From assembly GCA_022842905.1 (NCBI GenBank), contig JALHOS010000021.1, positions 1-37,472 of the forward strand: a DNA stretch of 37,472 nucleotides. Direction: 5' to 3'. Shown here piece after piece: positions 16,046 through 25,026 of the stretch (its first letter is position 1; each line of letters begins with the position of its first letter). The translations under genes and the position numbers were made by a program. The notes beneath the pieces are model-generated. The model did no database searches and had not been told where the DNA came from. It saw only the letters and a program-made list of their open reading frames with translations. The stretch is from Myxococcaceae bacterium. Its GTDB lineage: Bacteria; Myxococcota; Myxococcia; Myxococcales; Myxococcaceae.

Positions 16046-18210
16046 TGAGGCGGCGCGGGAGCAGCCTCGCGTTGCTGCCGCTCCTGCTGGCCACGCACGC
16101 GGCGTTCGCGCAGGAACCGCTAGACGCCGGCACGCCAGCCGAGACGGTCGTCGTGGGCACCCCGCTGGGTCGAACGGCGGGCAGCGCCCAGGTGCTCAAG
16201 GCCAGTCGCCTGACGCGGCTGAACTTGGACGACGCGCACGCGGTGCTCCAGCAGGTGCCTGGCGTCTACGCGCGCGGAGAAGACGGGTTCGGGCTGCGCC
16301 CCAACATCGGCCTGCGCGGCGCGAGCTCCGATCGCAGCAAGAAGGTCACGTTGCTCGAAGACGGGGTGCTGCTGGGCCCCGCGCCCTACTCCGCGCCCGC
16401 AGCCTACTACCTGCCGCTCGTCGGCCGCATGGTGTCGGTGCGCGTGCTCAAAGGACCCGCGGCGATCCAGTACGGGCCGCAGACCGTCGGAGGAGCGATC
16501 GACTTCGTCACCCGAGACGTCCCGGTCGCGCTCAGCGGCGCGGGTCAGCTCGCCGCGGGCTCCTACGGGACGATGAAGCTCCTGGGCTGGCTCGGCGCCG
16601 GCGACGAACACGGCGGCTTCCTCGTCGACGTCGCGCACCTCGGCACCCAAGGGTTCAAGCGGCTCGACGGCGGCGGCGACACGGGCTTCAGCCGCACCGA
16701 TCTGCTGCTCAAGGCTCGGGCTGAAGCGCGGGTCGGCGGCGCCCGGCACCGCTTCGAGCTGAAGACCGGGCTCTCGCTCGAGCGCTCGAACGAGACGTAC
16801 TTGGGCCTCACCGACGCCGACTTCGCCGTTGACGGCCTGCGCCGCTACGCCGCGAGCAAGGACGACGTCATGACCTGGCAGCGGCTCCAGCTGGCGCTCA
16901 CCCACCGCGTCGAGGTCGGCCTCGTCGAGTTGACGACGACGGCGTACCGCCACGATCTCGGCCGCACGTGGAACAAGGTGAACCGGTTCCGCGGCGCGGA
17001 CCTCGCGGCGGTCCTGGCCAACCCGAGCAACCCCAGGAACGAGCTGTTCGCCCAGGCGCTGCGCGGCGAAGCCGATGCGGCGACCCCCGCGGAGGCGCTG
17101 CTCATCGGCCCCAACCGGCGCGTCTACGTCTCTCAAGGCGTGCAGACTCAGCTCCGCGCGCGCTTCAACACCGGGCCGCTGACCCACGCACTCGAAGCCC
17201 AGCTCCGCTACCACTTCGACTCCATCGACCGGCGACACTCGGAGAGCGCGTACGCGCTCATCGGAGGGAGCCCGGAGCGCCTGGACGAACCCGAGCAGCT
17301 GACCGCTTCAGGGCAGGACGCCACCCACGCCGTCGCCCTGTACGCCACCGACGCGCTGGGCCTGGGGCCGGTGACGCTCACGCCGGGTCTGCGCACGGAG
17401 CTCATCGCTTCCACGTCCACCGACCGGCTGGCCGCGACGCAGTCCAACGCCTGGACCGCCGTGCTGCTCCCGGGGATCGGAGCGCACTGGCAGATCATCG
17501 AGCCGCTCGGGGTCTTTGCTGGCGCCTATCGAGGCTTCTCTCCGCCCACGCCCGGGCAGCAAGCCGCCCAGCCTGAGCTGTCCTTCAACGTGGAAGCCGG
17601 AGCGCGCTGGGGCCGCCGCGGCGAGAAGCTCGAGCTCTTGGGCTTCTTCAACGACTACGCAAACCTCACGTCGACCTGCACGTTCTCGTCCGGCTGCCAC
17701 GAGCAGGACCTCGACCGACAGCTCAACGCGGGCCAGGCGATGATCGGCGGCCTCGAGGTGCTGGCGGAGAAGACGTTCTTCTTCAAAGGCATCAGCGTGC
17801 CGCTGACCGCGACCTACACGCTGACCAAGACGCAGCTGCTCGGAAACTTCACGTCCACCGACCCGACCCTGGGCCGAGTGCGCCCCGGCGACGAGCTGCC
17901 TTACGTCCCCGCGCACCAGCTCGCGCTCGGCGCGGGCGTCGACACCCAGCGCTTCTCGTTGCACGCGCAGCTCAGCTTCATCGACGCCATGCGGGAGCGC
18001 GCTGGCCAGGGCGAGGCCGATCCACAGGACCTCACCCACGCCGTCGCGACGCTGGACGCGCGGCTGCAGATCTCCGTCACGGAGCAACTCCGCTTGACGC
18101 TCGACGCGCGGAACCTGTTCGACACCCGCGCGATCGTCTCGCGGCGGCCCTTCGGCGCGCGCCCCAACGCACCGCGGACGATTCTGGCCGGGCTGTCGTT
18201 TCAATACTGA
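16045..18210 (+). CDS. TonB-dependent outer membrane receptor, FecA-like
   Basis: The 721-residue precursor has a signal peptide (MRRRGSSLALLPLLLATHAAFAQ in two parts: basic start, then hydrophobic core), a TonB-box-like ETVVVGT (about 33-39), a plug domain with IGLRGASSDRSKKVTLLEDG and GPAAIQYGPQTVGGAIDFVT, and a beta-barrel ending in a C-terminal tyrosine (SFQY). The plug is of the FecA (ferric dicitrate receptor) type. Energy from TonB-ExbBD, not in this window, drives uptake. ATG 16045 overlaps the lipoprotein stop by one base; GTG 16042 is the alternative. No N-terminal FecR-signalling extension is present. The ligand, whether a ferric chelate or haem, cannot be told. Confidence 0.9.
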   Translation: MRRRGSSLALLPLLLATHAAFAQEPLDAGTPAETVVVGTPLGRTAGSAQVLKASRLTRLNLDDAHAVLQQVPGVYARGEDGFGLRPNIGLRGASSDRSKKVTLLEDGVLLGPAPYSAPAAYYLPLVGRMVSVRVLKGPAAIQYGPQTVGGAIDFVTRDVPVALSGAGQLAAGSYGTMKLLGWLGAGDEHGGFLVDVAHLGTQGFKRLDGGGDTGFSRTDLLLKARAEARVGGARHRFELKTGLSLERSNETYLGLTDADFAVDGLRRYAASKDDVMTWQRLQLALTHRVEVGLVELTTTAYRHDLGRTWNKVNRFRGADLAAVLANPSNPRNELFAQALRGEADAATPAEALLIGPNRRVYVSQGVQTQLRARFNTGPLTHALEAQLRYHFDSIDRRHSESAYALIGGSPERLDEPEQLTASGQDATHAVALYATDALGLGPVTLTPGLRTELIASTSTDRLAATQSNAWTAVLLPGIGAHWQIIEPLGVFAGAYRGFSPPTPGQQAAQPELSFNVEAGARWGRRGEKLELLGFFNDYANLTSTCTFSSGCHEQDLDRQLNAGQAMIGGLEVLAEKTFFFKGISVPLTATYTLTKTQLLGNFTSTDPTLGRVRPGDELPYVPAHQLALGAGVDTQRFSLHAQLSFIDAMRERAGQGEADPQDLTHAVATLDARLQISVTEQLRLTLDARNLFDTRAIVSRRPFGARPNAPRTILAGLSFQY

Positions 18211-18216
18211 CGACGC

Positions 18217-18900
18217 TCAGCGCGCGGACGGCTGCAGCGGGCGCAAGCCGGTCTTCGGCGGATCGGCCTTCGCCCGAAGGCGCGCGGCTTCGTCGTGCCG
18301 ACCTTGGCGTTCGAGCACCTCCGCGAGGCGACGCCAGACCAGCCGCTGGGTCGTCACACTCCCGCCGAGTTCTCGGAGGACGCGCTCGGCGCCCTTCAAG
18401 TCCCCCGCGCGCTCCAGAGCGCTGGCCCACTGGAGTTTGCCGCCGAAGTCCTGCGGGTGGCCCTCGACATGTCGACGGTACTGGGTGGCCGCGTCGGCGA
18501 ACCGCCCTTGCTGGAAGAGCAAGCCGGCCAGGCGCAGCCGCGCGTCCTGGTAGTCGTCCCGTAGCGCCAGCGACACACCGAGCGCCGCTTCGGCTTGGCT
18601 GGCAGCGCCCCGCTCGAGCAGCGTCAGCGCCAGGAGGAAGTGCGCCCGCGGGTTCTCCGGGGCCAGGCTGCGCGCGGTGTCGGCGTGCTGCTCCGCGCGG
18701 TCCAGCTCCCGGCCCAGCTTGAGCCGCAGCCGCGTCGCCTCGAGGCGTGGCAGCTCCCAGGTCGGCTGGAGCCGCACCAACTCGTCGGCGAGACCCAGCG
18801 CCTGCTCGTCGCGCCCTTCGGCCTCGAGTTGCAGCAGCCTCGCCAGCTCGCCGCCGTCAGAGGCCACGATCGCCACCGTCACGCCGAGCCACCCGAGCAC
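18217..18900 (-). CDS. TPR-repeat protein
   Basis: This 227-residue protein has four to five tetratricopeptide-like helix pairs (for example NPRAHFLLALTLLERGAASQ, YQDARLRLAGLLFQQGRFAD, AGDLKGAERVLREL). The first 14 residues (LGWLGVTVAIVAS) are hydrophobic and may anchor or export it. It starts with GTG 18900 and no clear ribosome binding site. It converges on the FecA-like gene with a 6-bp gap and diverges from mutS2. TPR proteins are scaffolds; the partner is unknown. Confidence 0.75.
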   Translation of the reverse strand: MLGWLGVTVAIVASDGGELARLLQLEAEGRDEQALGLADELVRLQPTWELPRLEATRLRLKLGRELDRAEQHADTARSLAPENPRAHFLLALTLLERGAASQAEAALGVSLALRDDYQDARLRLAGLLFQQGRFADAATQYRRHVEGHPQDFGGKLQWASALERAGDLKGAERVLRELGGSVTTQRLVWRRLAEVLERQGRHDEAARLRAKADPPKTGLRPLQPSAR

Positions 18901-18989
18901 GCGCGGGCGTCTAGCACGTTCAACCTGCTCACCGGCGAGCCACAGTGCGCTATGCCGGCCGCCTTCGCCGAACTCGTTGGGAGTGGACC

Positions 18990-21410
18990 GTGGACGTCAG
19001 TGATCGAACGAACGCCGCCTTGGGCTTCGAAGACGTGAAGCGCGCGCTCGCGGGGCGCTGCCGCACGGAGATGGGCGCGAGCCGAGCGCAGGCGCGACCG
19101 CTCCTCGCCGATCGCGACGAGGTGCTCCGATCGCTCGAGCTCATCGCCCAGACCCGCCGGCTCCGCCAAGAGCCGCTGTCCTTGCCGATCGGTGGGCTCA
19201 AAGACGTGCGCGCCGGCGTGGAGCAAGCGGCCAAGGGCGGCATGCTGGAGCCGCGGGCGCTGCTCGAGACCTGCCAGTGCCTGTTCGCCTTCGAGCGCAC
19301 CGCCGACGTGCTCCGCGAGCGGCAGGAGCGCTACGCCGGCCTCTACGAGCTGGCGCGCCAGTTGCCGCTGCTGGGCAAGCTCGCGACGAAGTTGGACCGC
19401 GCGATCGAGCCGAGCTTCGAGATTTCCGACCGCGCCAGCCCCGCGCTGCGCGACGCCCGAGAGCATGCGCGCGGGCTGCACCGCCGAATCCGCCAGCGCC
19501 TGGACGAGCTGTTGCGCGACACGCGCTTCGCCGCGACGCTGCGCGAGAGCTACTACTCGGTGCGGAACGATCGCTACGTCGTCCCGGTCCTCGCCGGCCA
19601 GCAGCGCGAGGTCGACGGCATCGTCCACAACGCGTCGCAGTCGGGCCAGACGCTCTTCGTCGAGCCGCAGGAGCTGATCGGCCTGGGCAACCAGCTGGCG
19701 ATCGCCCAGTCGTTGGTGCTCGAAGAAGAGCGCAAGGTGTTGCTCGAGCTGTCGAACCTGGTCGGGCGTGAGGCGAGCGGCATCATCCGTGGGGTCGAGG
19801 CCTGCGCGCAGCTCGACGAGCTCGAAGCCGCCGCGTCGCTCGCCACCGATCTGAACGCCAACGCCCCGACGGTGGAGCCCGCCGACGGCCGGTTGACGCT
19901 CAAGGGGCTGCGTCACCCGCGGCTGCTGCTCAAGGCGCTCGCCGAGCCAGGACCGGCCGTCATCGCCAACGACGTGGACCTGGGCGATCAAGCGCGGGCG
20001 CTCGTGGTGTCGGGTCCGAACGCCGGCGGCAAGACGGTGACGCTCACCGGCGTCGGCCTGTCGGCGCTCATGCTGCGGGCGGGCCTGCCGATCCCCTGCG
20101 ACGAAGGGTCGCGCATGCCGCTCTTCAGCCAGGTGCACTCGGCGGTGGGCGACCAGCAGAGCTTGGAGGCGGGGCTGTCGACGTTCAGCGCGCACGTCGT
20201 GCAGCTCCGGGACATGACGCAGGTCGCGCGGCGCGGCGCGTTGGTGCTGATCGACGAGATCGCCGCCGACACCGATCCGCGGGAAGGCGCCGCGATCGCG
20301 ACGGCGGTGCTCGAGGATCTGTTGGGCAAGGGCGCGCTCGTGCTGGTGACGACGCACCTCGAGGAGCTCAAGGCGCTGGCGCACCTCGACCCGCGCTTCG
20401 TGAACGCCCGCGTGGGCTTCGACGCCAAGCGCATGGCGCCCACCTACCGCCTGCAGCTCGGGTTCGCCGGCGCGTCGTCGGCGATCGACATCGCCCGCCG
20501 GTCGGGGTTGAGCGAGGCGATCTGCGCGCGGGCCGTGGATCTGGCGACGAACGCCGGCGGTGCGCTTTCGAAGGCGCTGCAAGCGGCCGAAGACGAGCGT
20601 CGGCGCCTGCACGAGCAGCGCGAACAGGCCACGACCGACGCGTCGGGGGCCCGGCGGCTGCGCGCGGAGCTGGAGCAGCGCCTCGAAGAAGCGTCGGCGA
20701 CGCAGCGCAGCCAGGAGCTCAAGTACCGGGAGTCGCTCCGCGCCGAGCTCGAGTACGCACGCACGCAGCTTCGCGAGCTGATCGAGAAGCTCGAGCGCGC
20801 CAAGGGAGAGGGGGCGCTCAAGGCGGCCAAGGCGGCGTCCGCGGAGCTCACGGCCCGAATCAACGAGCAGACCCAAGGTGAGCGCGTGCTGCGCCAAGCC
20901 AGCCAGGCTCCTGAAGACCTCGCGCCCCTCAAGCTCGAGGTCGGCGCCAAGGCGCGGCACCTGGCGCTGGGAACCGAGGTGGAGATCGTCGACGTCGGGC
21001 AAGACACGCTCACCGTCATGGCCGGCACGTTGCGCATGCGGGTGGCGCCGCACGAGCTGGGACCCACGCAGCGAAAGCAGCCGGCTCCGTCGACCATGCC
21101 GGGGATGGGATCGAAGGCGCAGGACCGGCTCAAGCGGGCTGAGGCCGCTGCCAAGAAGCCGCTGACCCTCGCCAGCCCGAAGCTCGACGTGCGCGGCCAG
21201 CGCGCCGAGGACGCCGTTCGCCTCATCGAGCGGTTCTTGGATCGAGCGGCACAGGACGGCGAGGAGGCCGCCCTCATCGTGCACGGGCACGGCACGGGCG
21301 CGCTCAAGGCCGGGATCCGCGAGTACCTGCAGCAGTCGCCCTACGCGAAGGACTTCCGCTCCGCCGATGCGGCCGAGGGTGGCGACGGCGTGACGATCGT
21401 CGTGCTGTGA
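18990..21410 (+). CDS. mutS2: Endonuclease MutS2
   Basis: The 806-residue protein has the MutS2 layout: a start ALGFEDVKRALAGR, a core helical domain, an ABC-type ATPase with Walker A GPNAGGKT (342-349) and Walker B LVLIDEIAADTDP, a long charged coiled coil (about 520-640), and a C-terminal Smr nuclease domain starting LDVRGQRAEDAV (732) with HGHGTGALKAGI. The mismatch-recognition domain of MutS is absent. MutS2 suppresses homologous recombination or resolves collided ribosomes, depending on species. GTG 18990 is chosen because GGGAG stands 6 nt before it; an ATG at 18945 would add 15 unconserved residues. dus follows after 10 bp. Confidence 0.94.
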   Translation: MDVSDRTNAALGFEDVKRALAGRCRTEMGASRAQARPLLADRDEVLRSLELIAQTRRLRQEPLSLPIGGLKDVRAGVEQAAKGGMLEPRALLETCQCLFAFERTADVLRERQERYAGLYELARQLPLLGKLATKLDRAIEPSFEISDRASPALRDAREHARGLHRRIRQRLDELLRDTRFAATLRESYYSVRNDRYVVPVLAGQQREVDGIVHNASQSGQTLFVEPQELIGLGNQLAIAQSLVLEEERKVLLELSNLVGREASGIIRGVEACAQLDELEAAASLATDLNANAPTVEPADGRLTLKGLRHPRLLLKALAEPGPAVIANDVDLGDQARALVVSGPNAGGKTVTLTGVGLSALMLRAGLPIPCDEGSRMPLFSQVHSAVGDQQSLEAGLSTFSAHVVQLRDMTQVARRGALVLIDEIAADTDPREGAAIATAVLEDLLGKGALVLVTTHLEELKALAHLDPRFVNARVGFDAKRMAPTYRLQLGFAGASSAIDIARRSGLSEAICARAVDLATNAGGALSKALQAAEDERRRLHEQREQATTDASGARRLRAELEQRLEEASATQRSQELKYRESLRAELEYARTQLRELIEKLERAKGEGALKAAKAASAELTARINEQTQGERVLRQASQAPEDLAPLKLEVGAKARHLALGTEVEIVDVGQDTLTVMAGTLRMRVAPHELGPTQRKQPAPSTMPGMGSKAQDRLKRAEAAAKKPLTLASPKLDVRGQRAEDAVRLIERFLDRAAQDGEEAALIVHGHGTGALKAGIREYLQQSPYAKDFRSADAAEGGDGVTIVVL

Positions 21411-21420
21411 CGAGGGCGTC

Positions 21421-22395
21421 GTGACGGGCGACTCCGAACTCAGGCTTGGCACGCTGGCGCTGTCCTCCCGCTGGCTTCTTGCGCCGCTCGAGAGCGTGAG
21501 CGACTGCGCGTTTCGCCGGCTCTGCTGGCAGCAGGGGGCGGGACTCACCTTCACGGAGATGATCCGCGCGCGGTCTCTGGCTCGAAAGAACAAGTCGACG
21601 CTGGAGCTCATCGACACCTACGACGCAGACGTGCCCACGGGAATCCAGCTGCTGGCGACCAGCGCCGGCGAGCTCGCGGACGCGCTGGGCGTGCTGGCCG
21701 AAGCGTCGAAGGACGCCCCGCACCTCAGGAACGTCTGCGCCGTGGATCTCAACTTCGGCTGCCCGTCGCCGGAGATCATCCGCATCGGCGGAGGCCCGGC
21801 CCTGCTCAAGCGGCGCGGCAAGCTCAAGGAGCTCTTCGAAGCCCTGCGACGGTTTCAACGCAGCCAAGCGCTCTCGATCGGCGCGGTCGGCGCGAAGATC
21901 CGCTTGGGCCTCAACCGTGCGGAGCAGGATCAGAAGGTGTACCTGCCGATCGTCGAGCTGGCGAACGAGCACCTGGACTACCTGACCGTGCACGCTCGGC
22001 ACGCGCGCCAGAACAGCGACGAGCCCGCAACCTGGGCCGCGATCACCGAAGCGCGGGCCAGGGCGACGATCCCCCTCATCGGCAACGGCGGCGCGCTCGA
22101 CGCGGCGTCGGCACAGCGGATGAGAGAGGAGACAGGCTGCGCCGGGGTGCTGATCGCCCGCGGCGCGATTCGATCGCCATGGATCTTCCGCGCCTTGAGC
22201 GGCCGAGGTTCGAGCGAGCCCTCGACCGACGAGCTGGAACAGGCCCGCGTCGCGTACCTGACGGCGGCAGCCGCCCACCACACCAAGCCCAAGTTCGTCA
22301 CCTGGCACACCGAGGGCTTCGAGCGCATGGCCCGCCGCCTGCGAGGCGCGCCTGCACGCGGCGACGCGACTTGCCCCCCATCAACCAACGGCTGA
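21421..22395 (+). CDS. tRNA-dihydrouridine synthase family protein
   Basis: This 324-residue FMN enzyme begins with LLAPLESVSDCAFRRLC, the variant of the Dus opening APMxGVTDxxFR. It has VDLNFGCPSP with the active-site cysteine, GAKIRLGL with the FMN/RNA lysine, TVHARHARQ, IPLIGNGG and IARGAIRSPWIF, all standard Dus positions. It reduces uridine in tRNA D-loops. Which Dus subgroup it belongs to is unclear, because the sequence diverges from DusA, DusB and DusC at the N-terminus. The start is GTG 21421, 10 bp after the mutS2 stop, so the two are probably cotranscribed. Confidence 0.88.
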   Translation: MTGDSELRLGTLALSSRWLLAPLESVSDCAFRRLCWQQGAGLTFTEMIRARSLARKNKSTLELIDTYDADVPTGIQLLATSAGELADALGVLAEASKDAPHLRNVCAVDLNFGCPSPEIIRIGGGPALLKRRGKLKELFEALRRFQRSQALSIGAVGAKIRLGLNRAEQDQKVYLPIVELANEHLDYLTVHARHARQNSDEPATWAAITEARARATIPLIGNGGALDAASAQRMREETGCAGVLIARGAIRSPWIFRALSGRGSSEPSTDELEQARVAYLTAAAAHHTKPKFVTWHTEGFERMARRLRGAPARGDATCPPSTNG

Positions 22396-22489
22396 CGCAC
22401 ACTCGGCGAGAACGCCTACATCGCCAGGCGCGCGGCGTGCTGCCACAGTGCCGGCCCTCACCGATTCACTGCGAGGGGCGCTCAGCACC

Positions 22490-22867
22490 ATGGACTCGAA
22501 GAAGCAGAGCCGGACCGCGCGCGGCGGAAGAGTCCGCGTACTGGCGCTGATCGGCGCCGCGAGCTTGGCGCTGGGCGCCTGCCGGAACGATCCCCCAGGC
22601 GATGGCAAAGACGGGGGCACTGGGGGCAGTGGTGGCGAGACCGGCCAAGGCGGAGCCGGCGGTGGAGGCGGCAGCGGTGAGCAGGCGTTCGTTCGCTGCG
22701 CCGCGGGCAGCCGCTTCAGCGTGTGCCCAGACGACAACGCACCAGTGCGCCAGGCCGGCGCTCGCTTCGAGGCGGTCGGCGCCGTGGAGCGAGTCGGCCC
22801 GAAGGACGCTCAAGGACCCAACCGCGCCGTCAACGGCGCTTCCACTTCGACGATCGTCGTCCCCTGA
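22490..22867 (+). CDS. Small Gly-rich lipoprotein
   Basis: I do not recognise this 125-residue protein. It has a basic n-region ([13 protein letters not shown]), a hydrophobic stretch and a lipobox LGAC near residue 30, then a Gly/Ser/Gln-rich linker, and a short mature domain with two cysteines (VRCAAG and SVCPDD) that may form a disulfide. ATG 22490 was chosen; GTG 22448 upstream would add 14 residues. It lies 14 bp before the collagen-like gene and probably shares its transcript, so a role on the cell surface with that protein is plausible. Confidence 0.65.
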   Translation: MDSKKQSRTARGGRVRVLALIGAASLALGACRNDPPGDGKDGGTGGSGGETGQGGAGGGGGSGEQAFVRCAAGSRFSVCPDDNAPVRQAGARFEAVGAVERVGPKDAQGPNRAVNGASTSTIVVP

Positions 22868-22881
22868 AGGAACCAAAACTC

Positions 22882-24990
22882 ATGATTCGCTCACTGTTCA
22901 CCGCCGCCCTCTTGCTCGTCGCCAGCCCCGCGCTCGCCGCCGAGCTGGTCATGTACAATGCCGCGCTGCTCGACAAGGGCGCCCCGGCCGCCAACGGCAG
23001 CTACCTCATGGAGTTCGTGCTGTTCGACGCGAGCACGGGAGGAACGCAGCTCGCGACGACGGGGCAGCTCAGCGTCGAAGTCACCAACGGCCGGTTCTCC
23101 CACGACATCGGCGCGCTGTTCTCCGGCAGCCCGGCGCAGCAGTGGCTCGAGCTGCGGGTGGCTCCGGTCGGCGGGGGCATGCCTGACGTGCTGCCCCGCA
23201 TGCGGATCGCGGCGCAGCCGCTCGCGGTCCGCGCGACGTACGCGGATCGTGCCAACGCGGTGGACTGGGCGAACGTGAGGAACGCGCCGACGCCGATCCA
23301 AGGCGCGACGGGACCGACGGGCGCGGCCGGCCCCACGGGCGGCGCAGGGCCGACCGGCGGAGTTGGACCGACGGGCGCAGCAGGCCCGACAGGTCCACAG
23401 GGGGTGTCCGGGCCTACGGGCGCAACGGGCAACACCGGCGCGGACGGAGCCACTGGCGCGACCGGAGCTACCGGGCCGACCGGCGCCACGGGGGCACAGG
23501 GTGAATTGGGGCCCACGGGTCCGCAAGGCGCGAATGGCGGGACCGGTCCCCAGGGCGCGATTGGCCCCACCGGCCTTCAAGGCGCGGACGGCGCGACGGG
23601 TCCCCAGGGCGCGATTGGTCCCACCGGCCCGCAAGGCGCGAACGGCGCGACCGGTCCCCAGGGCGCGATTGGCCCCACTGGTCCGCAAGGCGCGAACGGC
23701 GCGACGGGTGCCCAGGGCGCGATTGGTCCCACCGGGCCGCAAGGCGCGAACGGCGTGACGGGTCCGCAGGGCGCGATCGGCCCCACTGGCCCCCAAGGCG
23801 CGAACGGCGTGACCGGTCCTCAAGGGGCGATTGGCTCCACCGGCCCCACAGGCCCGCAAGGCATCGCTGGCGTGACCGGACCAACAGGGGCGACGGGGGC
23901 GACAGGCCCTGGTGGCATCGCGGGCACGCAGAACTACATTCCAAGGCTGACCAGCACCAACACGCTGGGCAACTCGCTCATTCAAGACAACGGCACCAAC
24001 CTGGGCGTCAACATCGTGCCTTCGGTCTCGCACGGGTTTTACGTGTTCAAGCAGCAGCAGACGGTCAACGGCGACGGGCAGTCGTCGTTGTTCGGCTATC
24101 GCACGCGCGATTCACAGAACGACGGAACGGGCTACAGCCAGGTCACGACCAACCGGGCGGCGGGCGGCTTCAACTTCTGGGGCGACAGCTACACGTTCGG
24201 TAGCGCTGGCTTCAACTACAACGACTACCACCGGTGCGGTGGCTCCCTCGGCGCCGACGTCAACGGTACCTACTGGGGTTCGCTCGGGTATCGCAGCAGC
24301 GGCCTGTTGAACTACGCGGTCTACGGGAGCGCGGCGTACACGGTTGGCGCCGGGCGCCGACTGACGCCGTGGGCGACTGGCGTCGGGGCGGGCCTGTACG
24401 GTGACCTCATGGGTGGCTGGATCCGCGGCGACGTGATGGGCCTGATGACGTCGGGTCAGCTGTTCGCGGCCTACAACCAGGGCGACACCTTCACGACTGG
24501 CAAGAACGTCGAGCTCGTGCGCACCCAGGCGGGGACCATGGCGCCTGCGTACTCGGTCACCTCGGCCGACTCGAAGGTCTACGGCGACGGGAAGGCGAAG
24601 CTGTCCGACGGCCGGGCGCGCGTGAACTTCGACCCCGGCTTCGCCGCGCTGATCGACCCGAAAGAACTCCCCACGGTGACGGTGTCGCCGACGGGCGGCT
24701 GGGCCAACCTGTACGTCGTCAGCGTGGACGCGAAGGGCTTCACCGTCGCCGAGGCCGCTGGCGGCCACAGTGGCACTGCCTTCAACTGGATCGCCGTCGC
24801 CAAGGGAGCTGCGCGGACCAAGCCGGTGCCCAGCCAACTGCTCGAAGCGGACTTCGACCGGACCATGACCGACGTCATGTTCAACGAAGGCAACACCCAG
24901 CAGTCGGGCAAGCCCCTGTGGTGGAACGGCAGCCGCCTCGTCACCACGACGCCGCCGCGTTCCACGCCGGCCAAGCCCGAGAAGCGCTGA
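22882..24990 (+). CDS. Secreted collagen-like repeat protein
   Basis: The 702-residue precursor has a signal peptide ([15 protein letters not shown]) and an N-terminal beta-rich domain (about 20-130, starting [18 protein letters not shown]). About 70 Gly-x-y triplets (141 to about 350, mostly [12 protein letters not shown] and GAI) should form a collagen triple helix. The C-terminal half is Gly/Tyr/Asn-rich and ends with a compact domain ([29 protein letters not shown]) like those at the tips of tail-fibre-like and adhesin proteins. Thr in place of hydroxyproline is typical of bacterial collagens. The start is ATG 22882 with AAGGA upstream. A trimeric adhesive fibre is the likely form; its target is unknown. 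Confidence 0.85.
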   Translation: MIRSLFTAALLLVASPALAAELVMYNAALLDKGAPAANGSYLMEFVLFDASTGGTQLATTGQLSVEVTNGRFSHDIGALFSGSPAQQWLELRVAPVGGGMPDVLPRMRIAAQPLAVRATYADRANAVDWANVRNAPTPIQGATGPTGAAGPTGGAGPTGGVGPTGAAGPTGPQGVSGPTGATGNTGADGATGATGATGPTGATGAQGELGPTGPQGANGGTGPQGAIGPTGLQGADGATGPQGAIGPTGPQGANGATGPQGAIGPTGPQGANGATGAQGAIGPTGPQGANGVTGPQGAIGPTGPQGANGVTGPQGAIGSTGPTGPQGIAGVTGPTGATGATGPGGIAGTQNYIPRLTSTNTLGNSLIQDNGTNLGVNIVPSVSHGFYVFKQQQTVNGDGQSSLFGYRTRDSQNDGTGYSQVTTNRAAGGFNFWGDSYTFGSAGFNYNDYHRCGGSLGADVNGTYWGSLGYRSSGLLNYAVYGSAAYTVGAGRRLTPWATGVGAGLYGDLMGGWIRGDVMGLMTSGQLFAAYNQGDTFTTGKNVELVRTQAGTMAPAYSVTSADSKVYGDGKAKLSDGRARVNFDPGFAALIDPKELPTVTVSPTGGWANLYVVSVDAKGFTVAEAAGGHSGTAFNWIAVAKGAARTKPVPSQLLEADFDRTMTDVMFNEGNTQQSGKPLWWNGSRLVTTTPPRSTPAKPEKR
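23545..23814 (+). repeat. Five tandem 54-bp units within the collagen-like tract
   Basis: Units start at 23545, 23599, 23653, 23707 and 23761, each coding for [18 protein letters not shown] or a close variant, with a partial sixth unit after 23814. Differences are mostly single codons (for example L for P or D for N in unit 1; a GAQ start in unit 4; V for A in units 4 and 5). The near-identity points to recent unit duplication, so the copy number may vary between strains. Confidence 0.9.
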
Positions 24991-25026
24991 AGCCTGCGCC
25001 CTGCCCTCCTGATCGCCGCGGCGGCG

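Noticed and set aside
18879-21617. 912-codon minus-strand frame opposite mutS2
   Set aside because: Antisense shadow with Arg/Leu/His-rich composition; mutS2 is unmistakable on the other strand.
23545-23841. Regular repeats that could be taken for a CRISPR array
   Set aside because: The period is exactly 54 bp with no unique spacers, and all units are in frame coding Gly-x-y collagen triplets.
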